This document shows positions 1-7,003 of a stretch of 11,250 bases of DNA, piece by piece. Under the pieces are notes generated by a model that saw nothing but the letters and a program-made list of their open reading frames with translations, had not been told where the DNA came from and searched no databases. This DNA comes from an uncultured Collinsella sp. GTDB lineage: Bacteria > Actinomycetota > Coriobacteriia > Coriobacteriales > Coriobacteriaceae. Location: NCBI GenBank assembly GCA_902491915.1, contig CABUJL010000058.1:1-11250 (forward strand), written 5' to 3'. A program made the position numbers and the translations under genes. The stretch's first letter is position 1. Every line of letters begins with the position of its first letter.

Positions 1-336
1 CACAAAGAGCTGAATCGTCTCGTCGATCGAGGGAATCAGCAGCAGGAACACCGCCGTGGGCAGCAGCACGTCAAAGGTGCGCCGGCCCTCAAAATCAAAG
101 GCGTGCGTTGCCAGGATGCCGAGCACCATATACTCGGTAAAATGCGCGCACTTGCGAACAACAAAGTTGGTCACCCATTCATATGGAAGTCCCACGCCGT
201 GCAGGAAACCGCGGATAGCTTCCATGACCGTTAGGCTCAGTGAACCCGACCCCGAGCCGGGAACCAGCGAATTGCCCCAGATCAAGAGCGCCATCAGGCA
301 GGTCACTACCGCCCATTTTCGATTGATCTTAACCAT
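1..336 (-). CDS. VanZ-family membrane protein (partial, N-terminal 112 residues)
   Basis: The frame is open from an ATG at 336 to the window edge, so the C-terminus is missing. The translation shows a hydrophobic segment at about residues 8-24, the family signature RKCAHFTEYMVLG at 61-73, a second hydrophobic stretch at about 90-102 and a DETIQ motif at 105-109. This Arg-Lys...His-Phe...Glu-Tyr followed by Asp-Glu...Gln pattern is typical of VanZ-like domains. VanZ is known for low-level teicoplanin resistance, but most chromosomal VanZ-like proteins have no proven role, so resistance should not be assumed. The start lies 7 bases after the stop of the upstream gene. A GGAGG at 349-353, inside the end of that gene, is a plausible ribosome site (spacing 12, a little long). 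The two genes probably form one operon. Confidence 0.85.
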   Translation of the reverse strand, partial: MVKINRKWAVVTCLMALLIWGNSLVPGSGSGSLSLTVMEAIRGFLHGVGLPYEWVTNFVVRKCAHFTEYMVLGILATHAFDFEGRRTFDVLLPTAVFLLLIPSIDETIQLFV

Positions 337-343
337 GCAGAAG

Positions 344-1744
344 TTATGCCTCCGCGCGGAGCGGCGCGAAGCTGGCGGTACCGCCCTCGATAACGCTCAG
401 ATAGGCACGGCCCGTACGCTTGGCGGTTGAGGACTGCAGGCGCTCGATCTCTTCCTCGAGGATCTGGTTGACGCGCTCGTGACGACGGTTTTCCATAATG
501 CCGGCGGCAATAGCCTCGGCCCGCTCGATGCTCTCGCGCGAGATACGGGCGGTATCATCGGGGAACACAGCGCTGTGACGGCCGACATAGGCGGGGGCAG
601 CAGGCTGAGGGGCAGCGACGGGAACGGGGGCTGCAACAGGAGCAGGCTCGTCAATCTCATCCAGAATCGCGGTGGCGGCGGCCCATATGTCCTCGTGGCC
701 CGAGTAATCAGCCATGGGGACATCAACCTCGAGCGAGGCATCCGGAAGGTCGCCGGTGTCGATGCGATCTTGGGCATCAATCGATGCGGTGATGGCTGCA
801 GGCTCATCGAGGTCGTCAAGATCGATGTCCGCGGCACCGGAGATGATAGGCATGCTGGCGAGGTTTGCATTGTACGGCGCAGCCTCAGCCGCCTGTTGCT
901 GGGCAGGAGCGCCCCACAGCGAGCTTTCGGCGGCACGGCGGGCGGCAACGGCCTCCTCGTCCGCAGTCATGGCTTCATCAACGTACGAATTGTCGGCAGA
1001 AGCGTTCGCGTCCGCCGAGGTAGCGCTGTAGGCGTTATTGGCTGCCGCGTTGGCAACGAGTGCCACGAAAGCCGCCGTGCTGCCCGCAGGGGCGGCCTGG
1101 GAGCCCGACACGGCGCGTGCCGCGGCGGCGATGTCGTCGCGATTGAAGGAGCCGGTCTGCCCGCCGTTGGTGAGCTCGTCGATGGCGACTTGATAGACGT
1201 CGCGCGAGTGTGCAGGGTCGCAGCTCACCGGCGAATCGTCGTCGAGCATACTGTCGATCATGGACCAAGCCTCGGCCTCGTCCATAGCATCTGCGGCTCG
1301 CGCGATGGTAGGGACGCCATCATCGGCATGACGGCGCTGGAACGCACCAGTCAGGCCGGAAAGGAATGCCGAGGTAGACTGCTCCGCCTGAGTCTGAGAA
1401 GCAGAAGCCGCAGCGTAAGGAGTCGCATCCTGCTGCTGGGCTGGAATCGAGGCGGTCATGAACTCGCTTTGATGCTGATTGAGATTGGCGGCACCGGCCA
1501 TGGCATCGGGCTGGAACAGACGCTCTTCACGCTGCGCACGGTACTCGGAGATACCCAGCGAGGCGGCATAGATACCCACGCCCGCCACCGCGCCCACGGC
1601 GAAGGGAACCGCACCCGCCACGACCGTCTCGTTCACCGACGAAAACGGCAGCGTCGCGGCATACATAACCACGGGAGCGGCAAGGCCGATCCCGCACGAA
1701 AGTCCGGCAAGGACTGCTCGTTGTGTTGCATCAGAAGAAGCCAT
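344..1744 (-). CDS. Unrecognised membrane-anchored protein with acidic Ala-rich tail
   Basis: This 466-residue protein matches no family I recognise. The ATG at 1744 is chosen because GGGGAG (1750-1755) sits 5 bases upstream; a TTG at 1771 would add 9 residues but has no ribosome site. Two hydrophobic segments at about residues 9-31 and 41-63 form a hairpin-like N-terminal anchor. Residues from about 70 to 400 are low complexity, rich in Ala, Asp, Glu, Ser and Pro, and look disordered. A charged helix at about 400-439 (RESIERAEAI, then EEEIERLQSS) could form a coiled coil, followed by a short basic tail. The large soluble part probably faces the cytoplasm, but topology is not certain. It is transcribed together with the VanZ-like gene, which suggests a cell-envelope role; that is inference only. 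Confidence 0.8.
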   Translation of the reverse strand: MASSDATQRAVLAGLSCGIGLAAPVVMYAATLPFSSVNETVVAGAVPFAVGAVAGVGIYAASLGISEYRAQREERLFQPDAMAGAANLNQHQSEFMTASIPAQQQDATPYAAASASQTQAEQSTSAFLSGLTGAFQRRHADDGVPTIARAADAMDEAEAWSMIDSMLDDDSPVSCDPAHSRDVYQVAIDELTNGGQTGSFNRDDIAAAARAVSGSQAAPAGSTAAFVALVANAAANNAYSATSADANASADNSYVDEAMTADEEAVAARRAAESSLWGAPAQQQAAEAAPYNANLASMPIISGAADIDLDDLDEPAAITASIDAQDRIDTGDLPDASLEVDVPMADYSGHEDIWAAATAILDEIDEPAPVAAPVPVAAPQPAAPAYVGRHSAVFPDDTARISRESIERAEAIAAGIMENRRHERVNQILEEEIERLQSSTAKRTGRAYLSVIEGGTASFAPLRAEA

Positions 1745-1749
1745 GAGCT

Positions 1750-1755
1750 CTCCCC
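1750..1755 (-). promoter_or_regulatory. Ribosome site deciding the start of the 466-residue membrane protein
   Basis: Minus-strand GGGGAG lies 5 bases before the ATG at 1744. The alternative TTG at 1771 has no purine-rich site upstream, so the shorter protein is preferred. Confidence 0.65.
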
Positions 1756-1810
1756 ATCTTCCAGCACCCAAATCGCATCATTCAGTTGGCTGCGCGAGAG
1801 AAGATGAAGC

Positions 1811-1823
1811 GGGGCTATGCCCC
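1811..1823 (-). other. Small leader hairpin GGGGC-ATA-GCCCC
   Basis: A perfect 5-bp GC stem with a 3-base loop lies in the roughly 130-base leader of the membrane-protein operon, between its promoter and ribosome site. No T-run follows it, so it is not a simple terminator. Its function is unknown and it could be chance in GC-rich DNA. Confidence 0.35.
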
Positions 1824-1880
1824 AAAGCAACGGTATATGGTTCGTTTCATCTGCGTTTTCCGTCGCGAAGCTTAAAAGCT

Positions 1881-1909
1881 ATTATGCGAAACCGCCCTGT
1901 CGATTGCAA
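1881..1909 (-). promoter_or_regulatory. Sigma70-type promoter for the membrane-protein/VanZ operon
   Basis: On the minus strand, TTGCAA (1904-1909) and CATAAT (1881-1886) are separated by exactly 17 bases. Both boxes match the consensus well. The promoter lies after the rho terminator and gives a leader of about 130 bases before the ATG at 1744. Apart from this promoter, the rho terminator and the small leader hairpin, I see nothing in the 311-base gap 1745-2055. Confidence 0.65.
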
Positions 1910-1984
1910 GCGACGATGTCGGATTGAAACGGGAAACCTGCTGCTTGCCAGTCTTATGGTCAAAAAAGCGCGGAGCGGCGATAT

Positions 1985-2018
1985 AGAAAAGGGCCGAGGC
2001 TCAAAGCCCCGACCCTTT
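1985..2018 (-). terminator. Intrinsic terminator of rho
   Basis: On the minus strand a 13-bp stem (arms 2006-2018 and 1988-2000, with two G-U pairs) has a 5-base loop and runs into TTTT. It begins 38 bases after the rho stop codon. Confidence 0.85.
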
Positions 2019-2055
2019 ATTGCATTGATGACTATCGCTGCGTGTGGATGACAAC

Positions 2056-4611
2056 CTAGAACGTCTGCTCGTAGTCGCTGTGCTTTTTGGCCGAACGCAC
2101 CAGGAACTCCTGGTTGGTGTTGGTGCCCTTAAGACCCTTGATAAACGATGCGGCCGCGCGCTCGGTGTTGTTCATGCCGGCAAGAATGCGACGCAGGCCA
2201 AAGACAAACGGGCGCATCTGCTCGTCAACCAACAGGTCCTCGTTACGCGTACCGGAGGCAACGGGGTCGATAGCCGGGAAGATGCGGCGGTCGGCCAGGT
2301 CGCGGTCGAGCTTAAGCTCCATGTTGCCGGTGCCCTTGAACTCCTCAAAGATGACCTCGTCCATCTTGGAACCGGTGTCGATGAGGGCAGAGGCCAGGAT
2401 GGTGAGCGAGCCACCGTTCTCGATATTACGGGCTGCGCCCAGGAAGCGCTTGGGCGGATACAGGGCCGCCGAATCGACGCCGCCCGAAAGGATGCGGCCC
2501 GAGGCGGGCGCCGCCAAGTTGTAGGCGCGGGCAAGACGCGTGATGGAGTCGAGCACCACCACGACATCGCCGCCCAGCTCCACGATGCGCTTGGCGCGCT
2601 CGATGACGAGCTCTGCCACGCGAGTGTGGTTGTCGGCGGGCATATCGAAGGTCGAGGCCACAACCTCGCCCTTGATGGAACGCTGCATATCGGTGACCTC
2701 TTCGGGGCGCTCGTCGACGAGCAGGCAGATGAGGTGCACCTCGGGGTTGTTAATCGAGATAGACTGGCAGATCTTCTTGAGGATCGTGGTCTTGCCGGCC
2801 TTGGGCGGGGACACGATCAGGCCACGCTGACCCTTGCCGATCGGCGACACGATGTCGATGGCGCGACCGGTAATGGAGTCCTTGCCGTGCTCCATGCGCA
2901 GCGGCTCGTTGGGATAGACCGGGGTGAGGTCGCCGAACTTGGGGCGGTTGCGAATCTGCTCGGGGTCCAGACCGTTGACGGTCGTGATTTTGGCGAGGCC
3001 GGCGCGCTTGTCGCCGCCGCGCGAAGGACGCAGCGAGCCCTCGATGACGTCGCCCGTGCGCAGGCGCGCGGAGCGGATGAGGTAGGCGGGCACGAAGGCG
3101 TCGTCGTTGGACTTCATGTAGCCATGGGCATGGATGATACCGGAGCTGTCCGGACGAATCTGCAGGATGCCCTTGATGTCGCGGAAGCCCTCGGCCTTCG
3201 CGGCGGTGACGTAGATCTCCTCGACGAGCTCGGCTTTCTTCTTGCCAGTCGTCTCGATCTCGAACTCCTTGGCCTTCTCGCGCAGCTCGGCGACCTTCAT
3301 GGCCGCGAGCTCCTCGCGCGAAAGCGTGGGCTCGGTGGGAGCGGCATTACGCTCCTTGTTGCGCTGCTTGCGATCGCGCTGACGGTTGCGGCGGTCGTTG
3401 TTGCGCTCGTCCTTGCGCTCGTTGCGCTCGTCATTACGCTTGTGCTGGCGACGGTTGGGGCGAGCGCCGTCTTCGGCCTCGGCGGGCGCTGCGCCATCGG
3501 TTGCGGCGGCGTCGGCATTGGCCGCAGCGGCGCCATTGGCCTCGGCGCCGGAATCGACCTGTGCTTCGACATCAGCCTGCTGCTCGGACGCCTTGGCCTT
3601 AGCGGACTTCTTACGACCGCGCTTGGGCTTCTCGGACGCAGACTGTTCGACGTCTTGGGGCTCGGCGGCATCAGTCGATGCATCGGCGGTCGTCTCGGCG
3701 GAATCCTCGGACGCACCCTTCTTGGCAGTCTTGGCCTTGGATGTGCGCTTAGCAGCAGTACGATGGCTGCGACCAGGACTGACGTCGGCGGGCTCGACAT
3801 CGGCGGGAGCGGCCTCGGAAGTCGTAGCATCCTGGACGGGTGCATCGGCAGTGGTTGCAGACTCGGCGGTCGCCGCAGCATCCCGAGCGGCGGCGGCTGC
3901 GGCTGCGGCCTTCTCTGCCTCGACGAAGGCCTTGGGCTTGCGACCGCGACGGTGCGGGCGCAAAGCCGGATCGACAACGGGAACTTCGCTGGCCTTGACA
4001 GGCGCAGCGGGCTCAGCAGGCGATGTGCCCTCCCCTGCCGCGGAACGGACCGAAGCCTCAGTGAGCTCGGGGGTTGCCTGTTCAGCAACCTGCTCGGCCT
4101 TAGCAGCCGTGCGACGGCGTGTGCGCGGTGCCGGCTTCTCGGTCGGCTGGTCGGCGGCAGGCGTCTCGGGCACAGACGGAGCTGCGAGCTCGGTCAGAGC
4201 CGCGGCCTCACGCTCGGCAGCACGACGGCGGGCGCGCACCACCTGAGCCTCGCTAATCTGCGCCAACGCACGTGCCTGCGCGACCTCATCGGAAATCGGC
4301 GCCGAGGAATCAGCTGCAACGGTGCGCTTGGCGCGCGTCGTGCGCGTGGTACGGCGCTTGGGCTTGGTGGCTTCCTCGCCGTCAGCGGCAGGCTTGGCCG
4401 TGCGGCGCGTGCGCTTGGGCTTTGCCGGAGCAGCCTCCTCACCAGTTGCAGGCACGGCCTTCCCAGCCGTTGCAGGCGTAGGCGTCGAAGCAGCCTTAGG
4501 CGTCTCAGGAGCCGAGGCTTGCGCGGGCGCCGCGACCTGGTCCGACGCAACCGGTGCAGCGGGAGCGGCTTGCGTCGTCGTTATTTCGTTTTCTTGCTGT
4601 TGATCAGACAC
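2056..4611 (-). CDS. rho: Transcription termination factor Rho with long N-terminal extension
   Basis: Rho is the hexameric RNA-dependent ATPase that pulls RNA out of elongating polymerase. The 851-residue product has a conserved C-terminal half: Rho_N helical domain at about 432-470 (AAMKVAELREKAKEFEIE), an OB-type RNA-binding domain at about 475-550 (GYMKSNDDAFVPAYLIRSAR), Walker A PPKAGKTT with Lys607, Walker B VVVVLDSITR with Asp688, the Q-loop region SGGVDSAALYPPKRF and the R-loop FKGTGNMEL. Residues 1 to about 430 are a low-complexity extension rich in Ala, Glu, Pro, Thr, Lys and Arg, ending in an Arg/Asn/Asp/Glu tract at about 388-424. Common Rho proteins are about 420 residues, but actinobacterial ones often carry such extensions. 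The start is a GTG with only a weak purine-rich site upstream; no better start exists nearby. The gene is monocistronic, with its own promoter and terminator. Confidence 0.97.
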   Translation of the reverse strand: MSDQQQENEITTTQAAPAAPVASDQVAAPAQASAPETPKAASTPTPATAGKAVPATGEEAAPAKPKRTRRTAKPAADGEEATKPKRRTTRTTRAKRTVAADSSAPISDEVAQARALAQISEAQVVRARRRAAEREAAALTELAAPSVPETPAADQPTEKPAPRTRRRTAAKAEQVAEQATPELTEASVRSAAGEGTSPAEPAAPVKASEVPVVDPALRPHRRGRKPKAFVEAEKAAAAAAAARDAAATAESATTADAPVQDATTSEAAPADVEPADVSPGRSHRTAAKRTSKAKTAKKGASEDSAETTADASTDAAEPQDVEQSASEKPKRGRKKSAKAKASEQQADVEAQVDSGAEANGAAAANADAAATDGAAPAEAEDGARPNRRQHKRNDERNERKDERNNDRRNRQRDRKQRNKERNAAPTEPTLSREELAAMKVAELREKAKEFEIETTGKKKAELVEEIYVTAAKAEGFRDIKGILQIRPDSSGIIHAHGYMKSNDDAFVPAYLIRSARLRTGDVIEGSLRPSRGGDKRAGLAKITTVNGLDPEQIRNRPKFGDLTPVYPNEPLRMEHGKDSITGRAIDIVSPIGKGQRGLIVSPPKAGKTTILKKICQSISINNPEVHLICLLVDERPEEVTDMQRSIKGEVVASTFDMPADNHTRVAELVIERAKRIVELGGDVVVVLDSITRLARAYNLAAPASGRILSGGVDSAALYPPKRFLGAARNIENGGSLTILASALIDTGSKMDEVIFEEFKGTGNMELKLDRDLADRRIFPAIDPVASGTRNEDLLVDEQMRPFVFGLRRILAGMNNTERAAASFIKGLKGTNTNQEFLVRSAKKHSDYEQTF

Positions 4612-4640
4612 AGTGTTTGCTCAACTTTCTTTTCAAGCCC

Positions 4641-4650
4641 TGTGATCACA
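4641..4650. promoter_or_regulatory. Perfect palindrome TGTGATCACA in the rho leader
   Basis: A 10-bp perfect dyad lies about 30 bases before the rho start codon and inside the transcribed leader. It could be an operator or an RNA hairpin, but a 10-bp palindrome can also occur by chance. Nothing in the window names a binding protein. Confidence 0.3.
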
Positions 4651-4754
4651 TGCTCCCTGCATAAACCTTCAGGGCGGCTAAACAGTCTAGTTCCGTTCAA
4701 AACGACGGACATCATTGATCTGTATCGAGATGATTGCGTCATATACGCAGCGTT

Positions 4755-4782
4755 AGTGTAACACAACCGCCGCCACCTGCAA
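4755..4782 (-). promoter_or_regulatory. Promoter of rho
   Basis: Minus-strand TTGCAG (4777-4782) and TACACT (4755-4760) are 16 bases apart, with TGTGT just before the -10 box. Transcription would start near 4748, giving a leader of roughly 135-140 bases. Rho is autoregulated in several bacteria through its leader, so this length fits, but autoregulation cannot be seen directly. Confidence 0.55.
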
Positions 4783-4787
4783 CTTAG

Positions 4788-4836
4788 TCATTGGGGACGT
4801 TCTTAAACGACTAGTCAAAAGGGGCACTTTTTGGTT
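4788..4836. repeat. Possible degenerate intergenic repeat upstream of rho
   Basis: This stretch contains TTGGGGACGTTCTT, the 8-bp palindrome GACTAGTC (4809-4816) and inverted arms CAAAAG and CTTTTTG. Its minus-strand CCAAAAAGTGCCCC resembles the start of the hairpin repeat next to carD (CCAAAAAGGGACAGG). It may be a relative of that family, but there is only one copy in the window. Confidence 0.3.
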
Positions 4837-4860
4837 TAACACCCACAAATCTGACTGCCT

Positions 4861-4878
4861 CCGCCAAAACTTTGGCGG
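4861..4878. repeat. Perfect 18-bp palindromic hairpin
   Basis: CCGCCAAA and TTTGGCGG are perfect reverse complements around a 2-base centre (AC). It overlaps the left arm of the larger inverted repeat. No long T-run follows on either strand, so it is not a classical terminator. Confidence 0.6.
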
Positions 4879-5016
4879 TTTACTACGATGAATCGCTCAA
4901 CCGCGATCACTCCGAAACTTGTTGAACTAAAACCGCAGGTAGATGCCTTGCGCTTTTTTGCGAAAAGCCGGCGTAGTTGGAATTTCTCATTTCATCGTAG
5001 TAAACCGGCATAGTTT
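4867..5016. repeat. Large inverted repeat between rho and argS
   Basis: Arms 4867-4892 and 4991-5016 are 26 bp each and match at 24 positions, including an unbroken run of 16 bp or more around GGTTTACTACGATGAA. They enclose 98 bp. Reading outwards, each arm carries GTAG followed by AAAC...GTTT, a short weak hairpin preceded by a GTAG tetranucleotide, which is the layout of REP elements recognised by RAYT transposases. The interior holds a further small dyad, GCTTTT/AAAAGC (4952-4968). With the rho promoter and argS terminator, this accounts for the 527-base gap 4612-5138, in which I see no gene. Confidence 0.6.
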
Positions 5017-5060
5017 CGTATTTCCAGCAGTTCCAAATTCGTCAATACGTCGGCGTTTGC

Positions 5061-5093
5061 AAAAAGCCCGACCTCCGTGGGAGATCGGGCTTT
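5061..5093 (-). terminator. Intrinsic terminator of argS
   Basis: Arms 5063-5071 and 5085-5093 pair over 9 bp (AAAGCCCGA/TCGGGCTTT), then continue with one mismatch and four more pairs. On the minus strand the stem ends in TTTTT. It lies 46 bases past the argS stop. Confidence 0.85.
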
Positions 5094-5138
5094 CAAGGCT
5101 TAGTTAAACCAAGTCTGTACGGTCAAATGACCCGTAGC

Positions 5139-6671
5139 TTACATCTGCTCGGGCGCGGAAACGCCAACGAGGGTGAGCACCAGGGCGAGCGTCACACGGA
5201 CGGCATCGCAAGCGGCCAGACGGGCACGCGAAAGCTCGGGGTCGACGGGACGGCCCTCGCTCGGCAGCACCTGACAGGCAGCGTAGAAGCTGTGGAAGTC
5301 GCCGGCGAGTTCCTCAGCAAAGTGCGTCAGACGGAACGGGGCGCGGTCGCGAGCGCAGCTGGCGATGAGGTCGGTGAGCTCGTTGAGCTTGCGCGAAAGG
5401 GCGAGCTCGGTCGGGTCGGTCAGCAGCGAGTAATCGACGTTCTCACCGATGGCCTTGGCGGCGATGGCCTTCATGCCCATCTCGTCAGCCTGCTCGGGCG
5501 TAACGTCAGCGGCACGGCGCAGGATGGAGCACACGCGGGCGTGAGCGTACTGCACGTAGTACACCGGGTTGGAGTTGTCGCGCTTCTTGACGGCCTCAAT
5601 ATCGAAGTCGACCATCTGGTTGGAGCTCTTGGAGATGAGGGTGTAACGGGCAGCGTCGGAGCCGACCTCGTCGACGAGCTCCTGCAGGGTCACCATGGTG
5701 CCCTTACGCTTGGACATACGGACGGGCTTGCCGTTGCGCAGCAGGTTGACGAGCTGGCCCAGCAGAACCTCAAACTTGCCGGGGTAACCCAAGGCATCGC
5801 AGACGCAGCGGACGCGCTCGATGTAGCCGTGGTGGTCGGCGCCCCAGATGTCGATGACGTGGTCGACGCGCTGGAACTTATCCCAGTGATAGGCAACGTC
5901 GGAGGCGAAGTAGGTGTACTCGCCATCGGACTTGATCAGAACGCGGTCCTTGTCATCGCCCAGGTCGGTGGAGCGGAACCACAGGGCGCCGTCCTTGGTG
6001 TAGAGATAGCCCATCTTGTCGAGCTTCTCAAAAGCGCGGTCGACGGCGGAGGTGCCGGCGGTCTCGCCCTCGGTGTCCTTCACATACAGCGAGCGCTCGG
6101 AGAACCAACGATCGAAGTCGCAGTTAACGGCATGGCAAAGGTCGCGCATATTGTCGACCATCTTTACATAGCCGCGCTCGCGGAAGCTCTCCATGCGCTC
6201 CTGCGGATCGGCGTTGACCCACTTATCGCCGTCGGTGCGCCAGAACTCGGCGGCCTCGTCGATGATGTAGTCGCCGCCGTAGGAGTCCTTGCCCAGGGTC
6301 TCGGCAAAGTTGTCCTGATACGGATGGGTCTCGGGATGCTCGTCGTTCTCGTCGGCAACAAAGGCGTCGCGGTCGGCGATCAGCAGCTTGTGAGCCTCGT
6401 CGATATCCACGCCCTGCTTGGCGATGATGTCGGCAAGCTGCATATAGCGCGTGCTGATGGAGTTGCCGAAGGTGTTCATCTGAGAGCCGTGGTCGTTGAT
6501 GTAGAACTCACGCTGGATGTCGTAACCGGCGTGATCCATAACGCGGCAGAGCGAGTCGCCCAGCGCGGCCCAGCGGCCGTGGCCGATGTGCATGGGGCCG
6601 ACGGGGTTGGCGGAAACGAACTCGACCTGGGTCTTCAGGCCACCACCGACGTTGGACTTAGCGAAGTCCAT
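5139..6671 (-). CDS. argS: Arginyl-tRNA synthetase, catalytic core and C-terminal part (after in-frame stop)
   Basis: Class I synthetase that charges tRNA-Arg with arginine using ATP. In full-length numbering (start at 6992) the HIGH motif is HIGH at 135-138 within GPMHIGHGR, and the KMSKS loop is RMSKR at 425-429. The C-terminal DALR-type anticodon-binding domain starts around 480 (YAHARVCSILRRA). This segment is 510 residues from an ATG at 6671. It is in the same frame as the N-terminal domain at 6675-6992; only one TAG (6675-6677) and one Gly codon lie between them. A complete ArgS would be 617 residues, normal for the family. If the stop is real, this part could be made only by readthrough, suppression or restart at this ATG. 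No convincing ribosome site precedes it. Codon use matches the other housekeeping genes, and there is no sign of wider decay. Confidence 0.93.
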   Translation of the reverse strand: MDFAKSNVGGGLKTQVEFVSANPVGPMHIGHGRWAALGDSLCRVMDHAGYDIQREFYINDHGSQMNTFGNSISTRYMQLADIIAKQGVDIDEAHKLLIADRDAFVADENDEHPETHPYQDNFAETLGKDSYGGDYIIDEAAEFWRTDGDKWVNADPQERMESFRERGYVKMVDNMRDLCHAVNCDFDRWFSERSLYVKDTEGETAGTSAVDRAFEKLDKMGYLYTKDGALWFRSTDLGDDKDRVLIKSDGEYTYFASDVAYHWDKFQRVDHVIDIWGADHHGYIERVRCVCDALGYPGKFEVLLGQLVNLLRNGKPVRMSKRKGTMVTLQELVDEVGSDAARYTLISKSSNQMVDFDIEAVKKRDNSNPVYYVQYAHARVCSILRRAADVTPEQADEMGMKAIAAKAIGENVDYSLLTDPTELALSRKLNELTDLIASCARDRAPFRLTHFAEELAGDFHSFYAACQVLPSEGRPVDPELSRARLAACDAVRVTLALVLTLVGVSAPEQM

Positions 6672-6674
6672 ACC

Positions 6675-6677
6675 CTA
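6675..6677 (-). other. In-frame amber codon inside argS
   Basis: The minus-strand reading is ...GAG TAG GGT ATG..., giving GEARE-stop-GMDFAKS. A single C-to-T change from CAG (Gln) would explain it. It is codon 106 of the full frame, in the linker between the N-terminal additional domain and the catalytic core. No base is gained or lost. Confidence 0.9.
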
Positions 6678-6992
6678 CTCGCGAGCCTCGCCAAAGATGG
6701 CATTCTTGACGGCAACGGAGAGGTAGAAGTTGATGAAGCCGGGGCCTGCGATCTCGACCTTCTCGATCGCGGGGTCCTCGGGCATATGGGCAACGATGGC
6801 CTCGGCGATCTTGCGCGGGGCGCAGTGGGCCAGCTTGGCGGACTTCAGGGCCATGGTAGAGGTCCACTCGCCATGAGAAGTGTCAGCCGGTCGCTCGATA
6901 GCGCAATCGTCAAGTTCAAATGCGGAAAGGTCGCCGGCCTCCTGGGCCGCAGCAAGCGCAGCGCGTACCAGCTCTTCAATCTTCTCGGGCAT
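6675..6992 (-). CDS. argS: Arginyl-tRNA synthetase N-terminal (tRNA-binding) domain, 105 residues
   Basis: The product begins MPEKIEELVRAALAAAQEAG and contains ERPADTSHGEWTSTMALKSA and IEKVEIAGPGFINFYL, hallmarks of the ArgS N-terminal additional domain, which contacts the D-loop corner of tRNA-Arg. The ATG at 6992 is chosen because AAGGAGG (6997-7003) lies 4 bases upstream; a start at 7082 would add 30 residues unlike the family and has no ribosome site. The frame ends at TAG 6675-6677 and continues in frame as the synthetase core. The break falls almost exactly at the domain border, so this fragment would be a self-contained domain. It is either half of a split enzyme or the front of a gene carrying a nonsense mutation or sequencing error. 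Confidence 0.85.
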   Translation of the reverse strand: MPEKIEELVRAALAAAQEAGDLSAFELDDCAIERPADTSHGEWTSTMALKSAKLAHCAPRKIAEAIVAHMPEDPAIEKVEIAGPGFINFYLSVAVKNAIFGEARE

Positions 6993-6996
6993 AGAT

Positions 6997-7003
6997 CCTC
7001 CTT
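6997..7003 (-). promoter_or_regulatory. Ribosome site AAGGAGG of argS
   Basis: A full AAGGAGG on the minus strand sits 4 bases before the ATG at 6992 and decides this start over the one at 7082. Confidence 0.8.

Noticed and set aside
1..336. Glycopeptide resistance determinant
   Set aside because: VanZ-like domains are widespread in proteins with no resistance role, and no vanHAX or vanRS genes are in the window.
479..1807. 442-codon open frame on the plus strand opposite the membrane protein
   Set aside because: Gly/Arg-rich translation with no membrane anchor, motif or ribosome site; the minus-strand gene has a promoter, a ribosome site and a coupled partner.
2044..4761. 905-codon open frame on the plus strand opposite rho
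   Set aside because: It is an antisense shadow created by GC-rich third positions; the minus strand encodes an unmistakable Rho, and the plus product is low-complexity with no family motif.
4581..4766. Possible leader peptide of about 53-61 codons overlapping the rho start
   Set aside because: It overlaps the rho -10 box if started at 4766, and no purine-rich site precedes its start or internal ATGs.
4867..5016. CRISPR-like array
   Set aside because: There are only two arms, they are inverted rather than direct, and there are no regular spacers or cas genes.
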